Below, in pieces: positions 40,497 to 52,280 of a stretch of 64,000 bases of DNA. A program made the position numbers and the translations under genes. How positions within the stretch are numbered: position 1 is the first letter of the stretch; each line of letters starts with the position of its first letter. The DNA is from a bacterium (lineage in GTDB: Bacteria > Planctomycetota > Planctomycetia > Planctomycetales > Planctomycetaceae): NCBI GenBank assembly GCA_016124895.1, contig WGMU01000139.1, positions 1-64,000 on the forward strand. Direction: 5' to 3'. The notes below the pieces were generated by a model. The model made no database searches. It saw only the letters and a list, made by a program, of their open reading frames with translations, and was not told the origin of the DNA.

Positions 40497-41008
40497 TGGT
40501 TGGGCTCCTTTCCAGAGAACAGATGATGAGAAACTGGCAAATGTTACGCCACGAATCGAAACACAGATACATCGATACCCATCGACATTCGCAGGCAGCA
40601 TCGATCGACCTGCGTTGATGAGTTTTGAGCCCCGGCCATCTGCATTGAATTTGCAAGGTCAGGCAGTAGCATCAACCGTTTCCCCCGCATTTCGCGGGGG
40701 CTTTTTCGTTGATGGTGCCGTGTTTCGCTCCGTGCTCCCGCCAGTCGGCTGGGCGCGAGGGCAATTCAGGCTGGTTCGGAGCCGGATGCTGCGAGCCGTT
40801 CAGACGCCGGCCCGGAGGCTGCTGCCGCCTTCCCGGGGCGTACGAGGTTGCCGAATCGGTCGACCAGCAGGCTGCTGAGTCGAGCCGGAATCGCTCAGTT
40901 CGGTGACCGCAGCAGACGTCGCCTGTCGTGGGACCGTTGTTGATACGAAAGCAGAGTTTCATGACGAATTCGTCGCCCGCCAGTTCGGCTTACCGGGGCG
41001 AGGTCAGC
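40497..41008. other. Interval upstream of guaA with an isolated terminator
   Basis: 512 bases divergent between the lipoprotein gene and guaA. It holds a terminator-like hairpin (40681-40705) on the guaA strand, and GTTGATG near 40615 can pair with CATCAAC near 40669, so a small RNA or a structured guaA leader may be encoded. The remaining 300 bases to guaA show nothing else. Confidence 0.45.
40681..40708 (+). terminator. Intrinsic terminator-like hairpin upstream of guaA
   Basis: CCCCCGC pairs with GCGGGGG across a short loop (ATTTC), followed by CTTTTTC. No plus-strand gene ends nearby: the last one stopped at 40127 and guaA starts at 41009. It either ends a small RNA or belongs to the guaA leader. 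Confidence 0.75.
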
Positions 41009-42553
41009 ATGGCGACCGAAGATCGCGTGCTGGTGCTCGACTTCGGCTCGCAGACCGCCCAGCTCATCGCCCGTCGGGTGCGCGAGCAACACGTTTTCTG
41101 CCAGCTCGTCCGGCACGATCTGACTGCGGACCGGATTCGTGAACTGAGCCCGAAAGGCCTGATCCTCTCTGGCGGACCGATGAGTGTTTACGGCGAAGGC
41201 TCACCGCAGGTCGATCCGGAGATCTTCGAGCTGGGAATTCCGGTGCTCGGTATCTGTTACGGAATGCAACTCGCCTGCCGGTCGCAGGGCAGTGACGTGG
41301 CGGCTGGCGAGTCGCGCGAGTTCGGGCGGGCGATGTGCCAGGTCAACATTGAGAATCCACTGTTCTTCGGCATCCCCGCCGAGACGCAGGTCTGGATGAG
41401 TCACGGCGATCAGGTCCGCGATCTCAGCGAACACTTCAACTCGATCGCGACGACCGAGACCTGCCCGCACGCCGCCGTTCAGCACAAATCGAAGCCGATC
41501 TACGGCCTGCAGTTTCATCCCGAGGTGACGCACACGACGCTCGGCGGACAACTGCTGCGAAACTTCGTTCGCGACATCTGCGGTTGCGAGGGTACCTGGG
41601 AAATCTCGTCGCTGATCGAACGCGAGATCGAACAGGTTCGCGAGCGGGTCGGCAACAAACGCGTCATCTGCGGTCTGTCCGGCGGCGTCGATTCGTCCGT
41701 CGTCGCGGCGTTGCTCTACCGGGCGATTGGTTCGCAGCTCTCGTGTATCTTTGTGGACAACGGACTGCTGCGGAAAGGTGAAGCTGAAGAAGTGCGCCGC
41801 GAGTTCGGCAGCCATTTCAAAACCGACCTGCACGTCGTCGATGCCCGCGATCGATTCCTCGGCGAGCTGGCTGGCGTCTCCGATCCGCAGGTCAAACGCA
41901 AGATTATCGGCCGCGTCTTTATCGACGTCTTCAAACACGAAGCGAAGTCGATCGAGGACGCGCACTTCCTCGCTCAGGGCACGCTGTATCCGGACGTGAT
42001 TGAATCCGGAGCGAATCCGGACGGACCGGCGGCAACGATCAAGTCGCACCACAATGTCGGCGGCCTGCCGGAAGAACTCGGTTTCGAGCTGATCGAACCG
42101 CTGCGTGACTTCTTCAAGGACGAGGTTCGCAAGATGGGCGCGGCACTCGGTCTTCCGGACCAGCTTGTCTGGCGACACCCGTTTCCTGGACCAGGCCTGG
42201 CGGTCCGCTGCCTCGGCGAGATCACCGAAGAGAAGCTCGCCATCCTGCGCGAAGCCGACGCGATCCTGATCGAAGAGCTGCACCGGGCGAACCTCTACAA
42301 CGAGATCCGTCAGGCCTTCGCCGCGCTGCTGCCGATTCAGTCGGTCGGCGTGATGGGCGACGCGCGGACTTACGAGTTTCCGATCGTCATCCGCGCCGTC
42401 ACGACCGACGACTTCATGACCGCCGACTGGTACCACATGCCGTACGACGTGCTGCAGCGGATTTCGACACGGATCACGAACTCCGTCCGCGGCGTCAATC
42501 GAGTCGTCTACGACTGCAGTTCCAAACCGCCGAGCACAATCGAGTGGGAATAG
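41009..42553 (+). CDS. guaA: GMP synthase (glutamine-hydrolysing)
   Basis: Converts XMP to GMP with glutamine and ATP; cytoplasmic. 514 residues from ATG 41009 (GAGGT 5-7 bases upstream). Class I amidotransferase domain: [21 protein letters not shown], nucleophile Cys in [11 protein letters not shown], His in [14 protein letters not shown] pyrophosphatase domain: [16 protein letters not shown] (P-loop SGGVDSS). C-terminal dimerisation domain ends [16 protein letters not shown], the family-typical end. Complete. Confidence 0.98.
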   Translation: MATEDRVLVLDFGSQTAQLIARRVREQHVFCQLVRHDLTADRIRELSPKGLILSGGPMSVYGEGSPQVDPEIFELGIPVLGICYGMQLACRSQGSDVAAGESREFGRAMCQVNIENPLFFGIPAETQVWMSHGDQVRDLSEHFNSIATTETCPHAAVQHKSKPIYGLQFHPEVTHTTLGGQLLRNFVRDICGCEGTWEISSLIEREIEQVRERVGNKRVICGLSGGVDSSVVAALLYRAIGSQLSCIFVDNGLLRKGEAEEVRREFGSHFKTDLHVVDARDRFLGELAGVSDPQVKRKIIGRVFIDVFKHEAKSIEDAHFLAQGTLYPDVIESGANPDGPAATIKSHHNVGGLPEELGFELIEPLRDFFKDEVRKMGAALGLPDQLVWRHPFPGPGLAVRCLGEITEEKLAILREADAILIEELHRANLYNEIRQAFAALLPIQSVGVMGDARTYEFPIVIRAVTTDDFMTADWYHMPYDVLQRISTRITNSVRGVNRVVYDCSSKPPSTIEWE

Positions 42554-42574
42554 TCAGCGGCAGTGCTGATCATT

Positions 42575-42627
42575 GAACAGAAGAGTAGAAGGAAAGAAGT
42601 CTTCGTTGCCTTCTTTCCTTCTGTTTG
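42575..42627 (+). repeat. GAACAGAAG-type palindromic repeat, possible guaA terminator
   Basis: AGAAGGAAAGAAG (42587-42599) pairs perfectly over 13 bases with CTTCTTTCCTTCT (42610-42622), with AACAG and CTGTT outside. Located just after guaA, so it can end that transcript. A related element (GAACAGAAGA ... TCTTCTGTTC with an inner CTTCGTTGCC) lies at 47663-47752. Confidence 0.75.
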
Positions 42628-42694
42628 ACACTCCCGTCTGACGTTGCCTGCCGGCTCACAAATCCTCTCTGAAAACATTCCCGGGACGTTTCCC

Positions 42695-43801
42695 ATGAAA
42701 GCCATCGCCGTTCGTCCGCCTCAGAAAGACAGTGTGCATCTGGCGGAACTGCCGATGCCCAGTGTGGACGAGATCCCGAATAACCGCGGCGTGCTCGTCA
42801 AAGTGCTGAAGGTCGGCGTCGACGCGACGGACCGGGAAATCAACGAAGGTCTGTACGGTGCTCCGCCGGAAGGCTGCAATTTCCTGGTGCTCGGTCACGA
42901 ATCGTTCGGGCAGGTTGTCGAAGTCGGCAGCGCGGTGCGCAAGGTTCGGCCGGGTGACTATGTGAGCTGCACCGTGCGCCGGCCGGGCAAGTCGATCTTC
43001 GACCGCATCGGCCGCAACGATATCACCAGCGAAGAGACCTACTACGAACGCGGCATCAACCTGCGGCACGGGTACCTGACGGAATACTTCGTCGACGATG
43101 AGGAATACATCGTCCGCATTCCGAAGGGGCTGAAGCATCTGGGCGTACTGGCCGAACCAGCGAGCGTGGTGGCGAAGGGCATCGAACAGGCGACGCTTGC
43201 GCAGCAGCGGCTGCAGGTCTGGCATCCCGGTGTCGGCTTCGTGCTCGGCTCGGGGCAGATCGGGTTGCTGGCAACGATGATGCTGCGGCTGCAGGGACTC
43301 GATGTTTACACGTTCGCCCGTGCTCCGAAGGAGGGCAACATCAAGGCGGAGATCGCCCAGGCTTACGGAGCAACCTACTGTGGAGCGGATGATCGCAGCA
43401 TTGAAGAAGTTGTCTCGGACGTGGGCAGGCCGGACATCATTTTCGAGGCGACCGGGTCGAGCCGCATCGCATTTCAGGCAATGGAGTATCTCGGCCTGAA
43501 CGGCGCTCTAATCTGGAGCAGCGTGACCGGTGGTGACAACACGCTGGAAGTGCCGGGCAACCGGATCAATCTGGAATGGGTGCTCGGTAACAAGCTGCTG
43601 GTCGGCACAGTCAACGGCAACTGGCAACACTTCGAGCAGGGCATCGCCGATCTTTCGCTGGCCGAGCACACGTGGCCGGGCGTGACCGAGCGGATCCTCA
43701 CGCATCCGATCAACGGGCTCGACAACTACAAGCAGATGATGGACCTGCTCGCCGACGGCCAGTGCCTGAAGGTGTTCGTCGACGTCGCCGACGAGGGCTG
43801 A
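42695..43801 (+). CDS. Glucose 1-dehydrogenase-like zinc alcohol dehydrogenase
   Basis: 368 residues from ATG 42695. An MDR-family fold: [42 protein letters not shown] contains the GHE of the catalytic zinc site. In place of the usual cysteine ligand it has the D of VDATD, as in archaeal glucose dehydrogenases. Residues 100-125 ([19 protein letters not shown]) replace the structural-zinc lobe. The Rossmann motif is [17 protein letters not shown]. Likely oxidises glucose or a related sugar with NAD(P). Substrate is not proved by sequence. Confidence 0.85.
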   Translation: MKAIAVRPPQKDSVHLAELPMPSVDEIPNNRGVLVKVLKVGVDATDREINEGLYGAPPEGCNFLVLGHESFGQVVEVGSAVRKVRPGDYVSCTVRRPGKSIFDRIGRNDITSEETYYERGINLRHGYLTEYFVDDEEYIVRIPKGLKHLGVLAEPASVVAKGIEQATLAQQRLQVWHPGVGFVLGSGQIGLLATMMLRLQGLDVYTFARAPKEGNIKAEIAQAYGATYCGADDRSIEEVVSDVGRPDIIFEATGSSRIAFQAMEYLGLNGALIWSSVTGGDNTLEVPGNRINLEWVLGNKLLVGTVNGNWQHFEQGIADLSLAEHTWPGVTERILTHPINGLDNYKQMMDLLADGQCLKVFVDVADEG

Positions 43802-44116
43802 AGCTCGATCAGAAGCCTCGCCAGAGGTTTCGCGGCTGCAAGCGCGTCGAAACGCGGAAATGCCGGGTCACTGCGGTTTTGCCGGTTCTGTCGGCTGTGA
43901 CTCTCAGCGCCAGAGCGATGCGTCTGGGAATGAGCGGACTACTCCGGAAAGCGGGATTCTTCTCGCCCCGGATGTGTTCCTGATCCAGATTCAATCGACT
44001 TGATCCAGAGTACGGTCCACGCTGCGCTGTCTGAACCCGGAAACGGATGTCGGCAGAATCAACGCGTGTGGAAAGAGCCAAAGCTACCGTTCTCTGATCC
44101 CAGGGGAGTGCTGCCG
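43802..44116. other. Interval between glucose-dehydrogenase-like gene and prenyltransferase gene
   Basis: 315 bases. There is a weak, imperfect hairpin near 43808-43830 (CCTC with GAGG) but no convincing terminator. It should contain the promoter of the prenyltransferase gene. Confidence 0.4.
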
Positions 44117-45070
44117 ATGCGTGTTGACGTCGTGAGTCAATCAACAGTCGTTTCAGGGATGCGCGCAAGCGAAGCTCTGTCGCGCGCGATGCGTCCGCAT
44201 CAGTGGATCAAGAATCTGCTGCTGTTCGGCGGGCTGATCTTCTCGAAGTCGCTGTTCGATCCACTGCTGCTGCTGCGAAGTGTTCAGGGATTTCTGCTGT
44301 TCTGCTTTGCGTCCAGTGCGGTGTATCTGCTGAATGACCTGCACGACGTCGAGAAGGACCGCCAGCATCCAAAGAAGCGACTGCGGCCTCTGGCGTCAGG
44401 TGATCTGAGTCCCCGGCTCGCAGTGGCCGCGATGATTGTGCTGATGCTGATTGCCGTCGTGGGCAGCTTCAAGCTGGGCATCACGTTTGGCGCGCTGATC
44501 ACGATTTATCTGGCACTCAATTTTGCTTACACGCTCTCACTGAAACAGCAGCCGATTCTCGATGTCATGTGCATTGCGTCCGGTTTCGTGTTGCGGGCGG
44601 TTGCCGGAGCGATCGTGATTGCGACGGTTCCCTCGCCGTGGCTGGTGCTGTGTACGATGACGCTGGCCGTGTTTGTCGGCTTTGGCAAACGGCGCCACGA
44701 ACTGGTTTCGCTGAGTGAGGACGCAACGCGGCACCGTGACTGCCTGGCGGGTTATGCGCCGCAGTTTCTCGATCTGATGATGGCCGTATCGGCCGCGTCG
44801 GCTCTCGTGAGCTACTCGCTGTACACGGTGGCCGAGCAGACGGTTGCACGCTTTGGAACACCGCTGCTTATCGCGACAACGCCGTTCGTGATGTATGGCA
44901 TCTTCCGCTTCTTTTATCTCGTACATCTGCGAACCGAAGGCGGCGATCCGTCGAAACTGTTTGTGACCGATCGTCCGATGCTGATTAACGGAGTGCTGTG
45001 GGTGCTGACCGTCAGTGTGATTGTCTATGCGCCGGCGGAGTGGCTTCCGTGGTGGGCGATGCAACTCTGA
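44117..45070 (+). CDS. UbiA-family prenyltransferase, similar to decaprenyl-phosphate phosphoribosyltransferase
   Basis: 317 residues; ATG 44117 with GGGGAG about 10 bases upstream. RPHQWIKNLLLFGGLIFS and the first aspartate-rich motif SSAVYLLNDLHDVEKDRQHPKKRLRPLASGDLS match the DPPR-synthase branch of UbiA enzymes. The second acidic motif region and about eight membrane spans follow. In actinobacteria this enzyme makes decaprenylphosphoryl-5-phosphoribose, an arabinose donor precursor. The phosphatase gene 75 bases downstream might act on the product. Substrate here is unproved. Confidence 0.88.
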   Translation: MRVDVVSQSTVVSGMRASEALSRAMRPHQWIKNLLLFGGLIFSKSLFDPLLLLRSVQGFLLFCFASSAVYLLNDLHDVEKDRQHPKKRLRPLASGDLSPRLAVAAMIVLMLIAVVGSFKLGITFGALITIYLALNFAYTLSLKQQPILDVMCIASGFVLRAVAGAIVIATVPSPWLVLCTMTLAVFVGFGKRRHELVSLSEDATRHRDCLAGYAPQFLDLMMAVSAASALVSYSLYTVAEQTVARFGTPLLIATTPFVMYGIFRFFYLVHLRTEGGDPSKLFVTDRPMLINGVLWVLTVSVIVYAPAEWLPWWAMQL

Positions 45071-45145
45071 GCGGCACTCTGAATTGCTGCGTCATCTCTA
45101 CGTGGCGCAATGCTGTGTCTGCCTGAGTTCAGAAGTGAGTCAGTC

Positions 45146-45682
45146 ATGCGCCCGAATCCCCTGGTCAGCCGGCTGCTGTTTCGTCCGACGTTGCTGTGGA
45201 CACTGCTCAAGACGCGAGTGCTGCAGACCGAAGCGCACTGGTCCGAGATCGATGGCGTGCTGCTGCTCGGAGCTTTGCCGACTCGTCACGAACTGTCGTT
45301 GTTTGCTGAACTCCAGATCGGCGGCGTGATCAATCTCTGCGCCGAGTGGCCGGGGCACGTCTCCCGTTACGAAGCGCAGGGGATTGAGCAGCTTTATCTT
45401 CCGACTCCGGATTACACCTCGCCGGACCTTGATTCGCTGCAGCGGGCCGTGAGTTTTATTCAGCGTTTCGCTGCCAGGGGGCAGCGGGTTTACTGCCACT
45501 GCAAAGCCGGACGTGGACGCAGTGCGACAGTCGCTCTCGCCTGGCTGGTCCACGCCCATCGAATTTCACCTGCCGTGGCGGAACAGCACATCATCGAGCG
45601 TCGCCCGCAGACAAACCGACGTCTGACCACGCGACGTGCCGTCATCGAGTTCTGCGAGCAGCTTGCTCCCGTCGGCTGTTGA
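45146..45682 (+). CDS. Dual-specificity phosphatase family protein
   Basis: 178 residues from ATG 45146. A positively charged amphipathic N-terminus (MRPNPLVSRLLFRPTLLWTLLKTRVL) precedes the DSP domain (EIDGVLLLGALPTRHELSLF...GGVINLCAEWPG). The active-site signature is VYCHCKAGRGRSATV (HCx5R with the following Ser). The general acid Asp is likely in PTPDYTSP. The N-terminus could bind the membrane, as in PTPMT1-like lipid phosphatases. It follows the UbiA-type gene by 75 bases. Confidence 0.9.
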   Translation: MRPNPLVSRLLFRPTLLWTLLKTRVLQTEAHWSEIDGVLLLGALPTRHELSLFAELQIGGVINLCAEWPGHVSRYEAQGIEQLYLPTPDYTSPDLDSLQRAVSFIQRFAARGQRVYCHCKAGRGRSATVALAWLVHAHRISPAVAEQHIIERRPQTNRRLTTRRAVIEFCEQLAPVGC

Positions 45683-45723
45683 GCGGTTCTGCAGAATAAG
45701 GCCGCGACAGGATCGCAGCCGAG

Positions 45724-47610
45724 TTAATCGCGAGCCCATTCCGGCAGCGGAGCTTCAAACGTCAGCGTTTCCCCGGTGTCGGAATGCTCAAACGTTAACG
45801 AGCGAGCGTGCAGGCAGAGTGGTTTGGCGTCGACGTCGGGCGTGTCGTTCGTGCCGAGGGCTCTGTCAGGCAAATAGTAAGAGTCGCCACAGACCGGCAG
45901 GCCAAGCGACCACAGGTGAATGCGGATCTGGTTCGTTCGCCCGGTGATCGGCCGCACTTCGACGAGACTCGATCCGTCGTCGCAACGCTGCAGAACGCGG
46001 AACCTGGTTTCGGCGTGAAGGCCGTTCTGGTCGGTGTTTCTCAGTCCGCCAGGTTGCGTCGAAGCGGCAATCGGCGCATCGCAGACGAACTCGTCTTCGT
46101 CCGGATGGCCGGCCACTCGCGCGATGTAGATCTTCACGACGCGACGCTGTTCAAACTGCGGCTGCACCTGGCGGGCAACCGATCGCGACCGCGAATGGAG
46201 CACGACGCCGGAGGTGGCTGCGTCGAGCCGGTGCGCCGCGCGCAGACGCTGCGGTGCGTAAACGGTGTCGAGGATTGACTGCAGTGAGTTGCGGTTGAAC
46301 CGGCCGCAGGCATGCATGGGCAGCGGAGCCGGCTTGTTGACGACGACGATCGAATCGTCCTCGTAAAGAATGCGGATGTCGGCGTTGACGTCTGGTTCGA
46401 CATTCGCCGAGGTGAGATGGTCGAACCGTTCGCCCTCGCGCACGATTCGGTTCGGGTCGAGCGGTTCTGTTGCCAGGTTCTGCTGAGCACGTTGCCGGCG
46501 ACGCGCAGCGGGGCGACCGCCAGCGGCACGTGCGACGACGCGGCCAGCGACGATCAGGTCGAGCCACTCGTCGCGCGACGTGTTCGGGAAACGGTCGGTC
46601 AGGAAGTCGATCAGAGTCGCACCGGCGAAGCGTTCCGGAACGTTGATCGGGCGGAAATTGTCGTACGGCACGCTGCCTGGGAGCGGAGTCGTCGCCTGAC
46701 GAAGTTGTTCGTGCCGCAGTGCGAGCAAGGTCGCCTGCTGCTCGTCGACTTCTCGATAACAGTGCGGGCAGGACTCACCGGGCACGTACTGCGGCGACTG
46801 CTGATCGTCGACGGTCAGCGGAGCCAGGCACGCGAAGCACTGCTCGACGGCCGTCTCGCGAAGCTGCGGGTCGAGCGCGACGCGTTGATCGAACACGAAG
46901 CAGTCGCCGTCGTAGTAATCGCCACCGCACTCTTCAAAGTATTTCAGGATGCCACCGTCGAGCTGGTAAACCTCGCGGAAGCCTTCGCTGAGCATGAACG
47001 GCGCCGCCTTTTCGCAGCGGATACCGCCCGTACAGAACGTCACGATCGGCTGGTCCTTCAGTTCTTCCGGCAGCGCACGCACGGCAGCGGGAAAGTCGCG
47101 GAAACTGTCGACTCCGATCGGCAGCGAGTTGCGGAATGTGCCGACTTTGACTTCGTAATCGTTGCGTGTATCGAGCAGCGTCAGCGGGCGACCTTCGTCG
47201 AGCCACTGCTTGAGCTGTCTGGCCGGCAGATATGGAGCCGTGACTTTGCGCGGATCAATTTCGTCGATGCCGAACGCAATGATCTCTTTCTTCAGCTTGA
47301 CGAGCATCCGGCTGAACGGCTGCCGGTCACTGAAGCTTTCCTTGACGGTCAGTCTGGCCAGCAGCGGATCACTGCGGAGGAAACTCAGCAGTTCATCGAC
47401 GGCGTCGCGAGTACCAGCGATAAACAGGTTGATGCCCTCTTCACTGAGCAGAATTGTGCCTTTGAGATCCAGTCGCTGAGTCAACTCCTGCAGTTCCTCG
47501 CGTCGACGCGGCAGGTCGGCGAGCGTAACGAAGAGGTACGCCGCGACGTTGACGGTCGGGGCATCAGACGTTGACTCGGAAGAAACGGGAGAGGCGGTTG
47601 CAGTCGTCAT
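45724..47610 (-). CDS. TrhO (rhodanese tRNA hydroxylase) - RluA pseudouridine synthase fusion
   Basis: 628 residues. The first half (about 18-300) is a TrhO/UPF0176 protein: [35 protein letters not shown], and the rhodanese loop [17 protein letters not shown] with its catalytic cysteine; it would form 5-hydroxyuridine at position 34 of tRNA. Cysteine pairs ([16 protein letters not shown] near 250-290) may bind zinc. An S4-like segment ([17 protein letters not shown] near 355-372) and the RluA catalytic motif [14 protein letters not shown] (about 467-480) follow, ending in [21 protein letters not shown] natural two-enzyme RNA modification protein. Confidence 0.93.
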   Translation of the reverse strand: MTTATASPVSSESTSDAPTVNVAAYLFVTLADLPRRREELQELTQRLDLKGTILLSEEGINLFIAGTRDAVDELLSFLRSDPLLARLTVKESFSDRQPFSRMLVKLKKEIIAFGIDEIDPRKVTAPYLPARQLKQWLDEGRPLTLLDTRNDYEVKVGTFRNSLPIGVDSFRDFPAAVRALPEELKDQPIVTFCTGGIRCEKAAPFMLSEGFREVYQLDGGILKYFEECGGDYYDGDCFVFDQRVALDPQLRETAVEQCFACLAPLTVDDQQSPQYVPGESCPHCYREVDEQQATLLALRHEQLRQATTPLPGSVPYDNFRPINVPERFAGATLIDFLTDRFPNTSRDEWLDLIVAGRVVARAAGGRPAARRRQRAQQNLATEPLDPNRIVREGERFDHLTSANVEPDVNADIRILYEDDSIVVVNKPAPLPMHACGRFNRNSLQSILDTVYAPQRLRAAHRLDAATSGVVLHSRSRSVARQVQPQFEQRRVVKIYIARVAGHPDEDEFVCDAPIAASTQPGGLRNTDQNGLHAETRFRVLQRCDDGSSLVEVRPITGRTNQIRIHLWSLGLPVCGDSYYLPDRALGTNDTPDVDAKPLCLHARSLTFEHSDTGETLTFEAPLPEWARD

Positions 47611-47662
47611 TTCAGCGCGGAAGAAATCTGTTCGAACAGGAGGACACGGACGGAGTTTTATG

Positions 47663-47752
47663 GAACAGAAGAGAACGAAGGTAACGAAGAAGAACTGTGG
47701 AGCGATCAGGAGTCATTGAATGAAGCCTTCGTTGCCTGCTCATCTTCTGTTC
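47663..47752. repeat. GAACAGAAG-type palindromic repeat, second copy
   Basis: GAACAGAAGA (47663-47672) and TCTTCTGTTC (47743-47752) are exact complements; an inner pair ACGAAGG (47675-47681) and CCTTCGT (47726-47732) also match. It is related to the element at 42575-42627. It lies between the DUF1080 gene and the TrhO-RluA gene, both minus strand. Confidence 0.75.
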
Positions 47753-47774
47753 GATTTGAAGTCAGAAAAGTGTC

Positions 47775-48515
47775 TCAATTCAGTTCTTTGATCGAGATAT
47801 TCCGGAACTGAACGAGGGCCGGCGGGCTCGACCATTCGCCGTCACGTTTGCTGCCGTGGTGCTGAAGTGCGATCGGGCCACGTTCGGGGATGCCGGGCAG
47901 TTGAGCGTTCTTAATCACGGTCGTTCCGTTGAGCACGACGGTCAGACGGTCACCTTCCATCGTGATTTCAAACGTGTTCCATTCGCCGAGATCACGATCA
48001 GCGTTGATTTTGGGTGTGACTCCGGCGCGGACTTCCGGCGGCATCGACTTGTCCATGCGGTAGCCGTACACCTCGCCCGACCCGATCGGCCAGCACCAGA
48101 TGTTGACCTGCGACTTGCCCTGTCCGCGCAGAAAGATCCCCGAGTCGGAATCCGGCACCGTGATTTTGATTTCGTTGCCGTCGACGTCTTTCTTGTGCGT
48201 CCCGTCGGGCTTGATGATCGGCACGCGCGGATTCAGGTACGGCGTCTCCTTGATTCGCCAGTCGACCTTCAGCACGAAGTCGCCGTACTCCTTCCCGGAC
48301 CACAGGTTTTTGTCGCCGGGGGCTTCGCTTCCGGCGTCGTAATCAATGACGCCATCAACGACCTTCCAGTGGCCGTTGTCGCCCTCGGGGACTTTCCAGC
48401 CGGAGAAGTCCCTGCCGTTGAACAGCGAGACGAATCCAGCTTCTGACGCAGGTTCAGCCGCGGCAACAGTCGCCGCAAGACACAGCAAAACGAAAATAGC
48501 CACGATCGTTTTCAT
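47775..48515 (-). CDS. Secreted DUF1080 protein (3-keto-disaccharide hydrolase-like)
   Basis: 246 residues from ATG 48515. A signal peptide (MKTIVAIFVLLCLAATVAAAEP) precedes the DUF1080 domain: FVSLFNGRDFSGWKVPEG...WKVVDGVIDYDAG, DFVLKVDWRIKE, DSGIFLRGQGKSQVNIW, GEWNTFEITMEGDRLTVVLNG and the end GPIALQHHGS...VQFRNISIKEL. A concanavalin-like beta sandwich typical of planctomycete secretomes. Some members hydrolyse 3-keto-glycosides; activity here is unproved. Confidence 0.93.
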   Translation of the reverse strand: MKTIVAIFVLLCLAATVAAAEPASEAGFVSLFNGRDFSGWKVPEGDNGHWKVVDGVIDYDAGSEAPGDKNLWSGKEYGDFVLKVDWRIKETPYLNPRVPIIKPDGTHKKDVDGNEIKITVPDSDSGIFLRGQGKSQVNIWCWPIGSGEVYGYRMDKSMPPEVRAGVTPKINADRDLGEWNTFEITMEGDRLTVVLNGTTVIKNAQLPGIPERGPIALQHHGSKRDGEWSSPPALVQFRNISIKELN

Positions 48516-48653
48516 GGAGAGCACTTTCTTTGATTCAAAGCAGTGAGACGCTCTGTTTGAAAGATCTATCGTCGCACTCGCACGGGTGCGGGAAGTCCGC
48601 GTTCGGGCGAACGCGCCTGCGTTGACCTCCACACTTTCAAGCAGAGTACGGTG

Positions 48654-50519
<1,866 letters not shown>

Positions 50520-51074
50520 GAATACAGCCTCGAAAACAGAGCAGGCGGCGGGCGACGGCAGCAAGGTCGCCGAATCCGCAGAGAAAACCGGGCGGACCAC
50601 AAACATTACCGGCGTACTCGGAAGCCCGCAATCAGCAGAATCGAGCCCGACTAACCGGAAACGATCTGCACATTCAGGTGTGCTCATCGCGAAGTTTTCT
50701 GCAGCATCAACGATCTGACCGTCGCATCTTGAGCCTCAGTGACAAACCTCAAGCCAGCGTGCGCGTCACAAACGGAACAGCCGGCACCACGTTGGCCCTG
50801 TCCGCTGGAAACTGACGATCGGAGAGCGGAATGCGCTTGCGGGGAGACGATTACTTTCTCCACACGCACACCCCACAGTCCCCCCGTGCGGAACAGGCCC
50901 TGCCATTCCTCAGATGAACAGACTGCGCAGGCATCCGACCGGGAATCCGGACTGACGGCCCTCAGGGATTACACACGACGTAACATCCAACGGTCACCAA
51001 TGAGGGCCGTCGAGCCATCATCACCTGGTACGCCAGGACACTCGGCGCAGTCCTGAAGGAGAAGGAGTCTTCCG
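50520..51074. other. Divergent interval between cstA and csrA
   Basis: 555 bases. It should contain both promoters. Short frames on either strand have no ribosome sites; I see no repeat or strong hairpin. Confidence 0.45.
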
Positions 51075-51284
51075 ATGCTGGTACTATCGAGACAGCGCGA
51101 CGAGAGCATCATCATTGGCGATAATATCGTCATCACGGTGGTTGATATCCGGGGCGACAAAGTTCGACTTGGGATTGATGCACCGAAAGAAGTGCCGGTC
51201 CATCGGCGCGAGGTCTACGAAGCGATCCAGCGCGAACGCTCTCAGGCTGAAACCGGACAGGCAGTTTCCGGTGAGTCATCGTAA
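51075..51284 (+). CDS. csrA: Carbon storage regulator, RNA-binding translational repressor
   Basis: 69 residues: [54 protein letters not shown], a full CsrA with conserved strand 1 (LVLSRxxxE) and the [17 protein letters not shown] core that binds GGA motifs in mRNA. AGGAGAAGGAG lies just upstream as ribosome site. The next plus-strand gene is a flagellin whose leader holds several GGA motifs; CsrA control of flagellin is known in Bacillus with FliW. No fliW gene is seen in this window. Confidence 0.97.
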   Translation: MLVLSRQRDESIIIGDNIVITVVDIRGDKVRLGIDAPKEVPVHRREVYEAIQRERSQAETGQAVSGESS

Positions 51285-51465
51285 GCGGGTGCTGTGACAT
51301 CCGGCAGTAATTCCACAGACACGCAGCCGCCGTTCAGAATTCCCGCCGTCCTGCGACGCGCCGAAAGACAGTCGCTGGCAGTCTCTGTTCCTGGAAGCGA
51401 TGTTCAAGGGGATGTCCGGCCGAGAGCGCCTGATCGGCAACGCAGTTCCGCCTGAGTCATTGAAG

Positions 51466-51492
51466 CCCTCCGCTGTGCCGGAGGGTTTTTTG
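51466..51492 (+). terminator. Intrinsic terminator downstream of csrA
   Basis: CCCTCCG and CGGAGGG form the stem around a short loop (CTGTGC), followed by a run of six T. It lies about 180 bases after the csrA stop, leaving a long 3' untranslated region. Confidence 0.82.
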
Positions 51493-52280
51493 TTTGATGC
51501 CGCCAATTGTGGCCGCTCAAGCTGTATCGATTGCGAACCCTCGCCGCGAAAACTGACACCATTGCCGGGTAAGAGTTCAACTCTCGTTCAAGCCTCAGGC
51601 GTGGTGATCACCTCACGAGGTTCTGCAGACGCCTCCCTGCCGCGTCGTATCTATTTGCCCTGCTTTGAAAGCCAGCGAGCTTTGGAGCCAAATCTGTGAG
51701 GGAAAACCCCGAGGCTGCGGAGGGACGCCGCTGAAAGGCTCCCGAAATACGCTGTTTACCACGTCGGCCATCGGTTGACTTGAACTTTCTGACCGATAGT
51801 GACTGGCGATGGACCGGCAATGCCAGTTTGTCACCGGTCGATGTTCGGCAACTCTCCACTGGTCGGAACGAGAGACAGCGGATCGGACAGGACAGACGAC
51901 AACGGGCAGGGATCACCAGGACGACGGCGACGTTCGAGTGACAGTTCGACAGCCGACCACACGGCCATGTCTCTCGCAACGAAAACCTGATCCTCGATCC
52001 GGTCCTCTGGCCCCGAGAGTCTCGAACGAGTCATCTTGCTTCGATTTCTTCGGTGCCGCCAGTGAGCTGACGTCAGGCACACTGGTTCGAGATGACGGTG
52101 GCTGAAGACGAAGTGCAGACAAGTCTTTCGACGCCTGAATCAAGACTCTCAGGAACACAGGATCAACTGTCCGAGGCCCTTCAAGAACCGCCATCGGCGG
52201 CGGGATGCCTGACAACACACAGTCAATCGACTGAGCAGGCAACCCGGCACGGGAACATTCGAGCCGCCGCCCGGCGGTGT

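Noticed and set aside
41201-42436. 411-codon open frame opposite guaA
   Set aside because: Shadow frame; guaA is complete and certain.
46312-47574. 420-codon open frame on the plus strand opposite the TrhO-RluA fusion
   Set aside because: Shadow frame; the minus-strand fusion has clear catalytic motifs throughout.
51795-51805. CCGATAG-like flagellar sigma factor -10 element
   Set aside because: No fitting -35 element at the right spacing, and it lies over 500 bases from the flagellin start.
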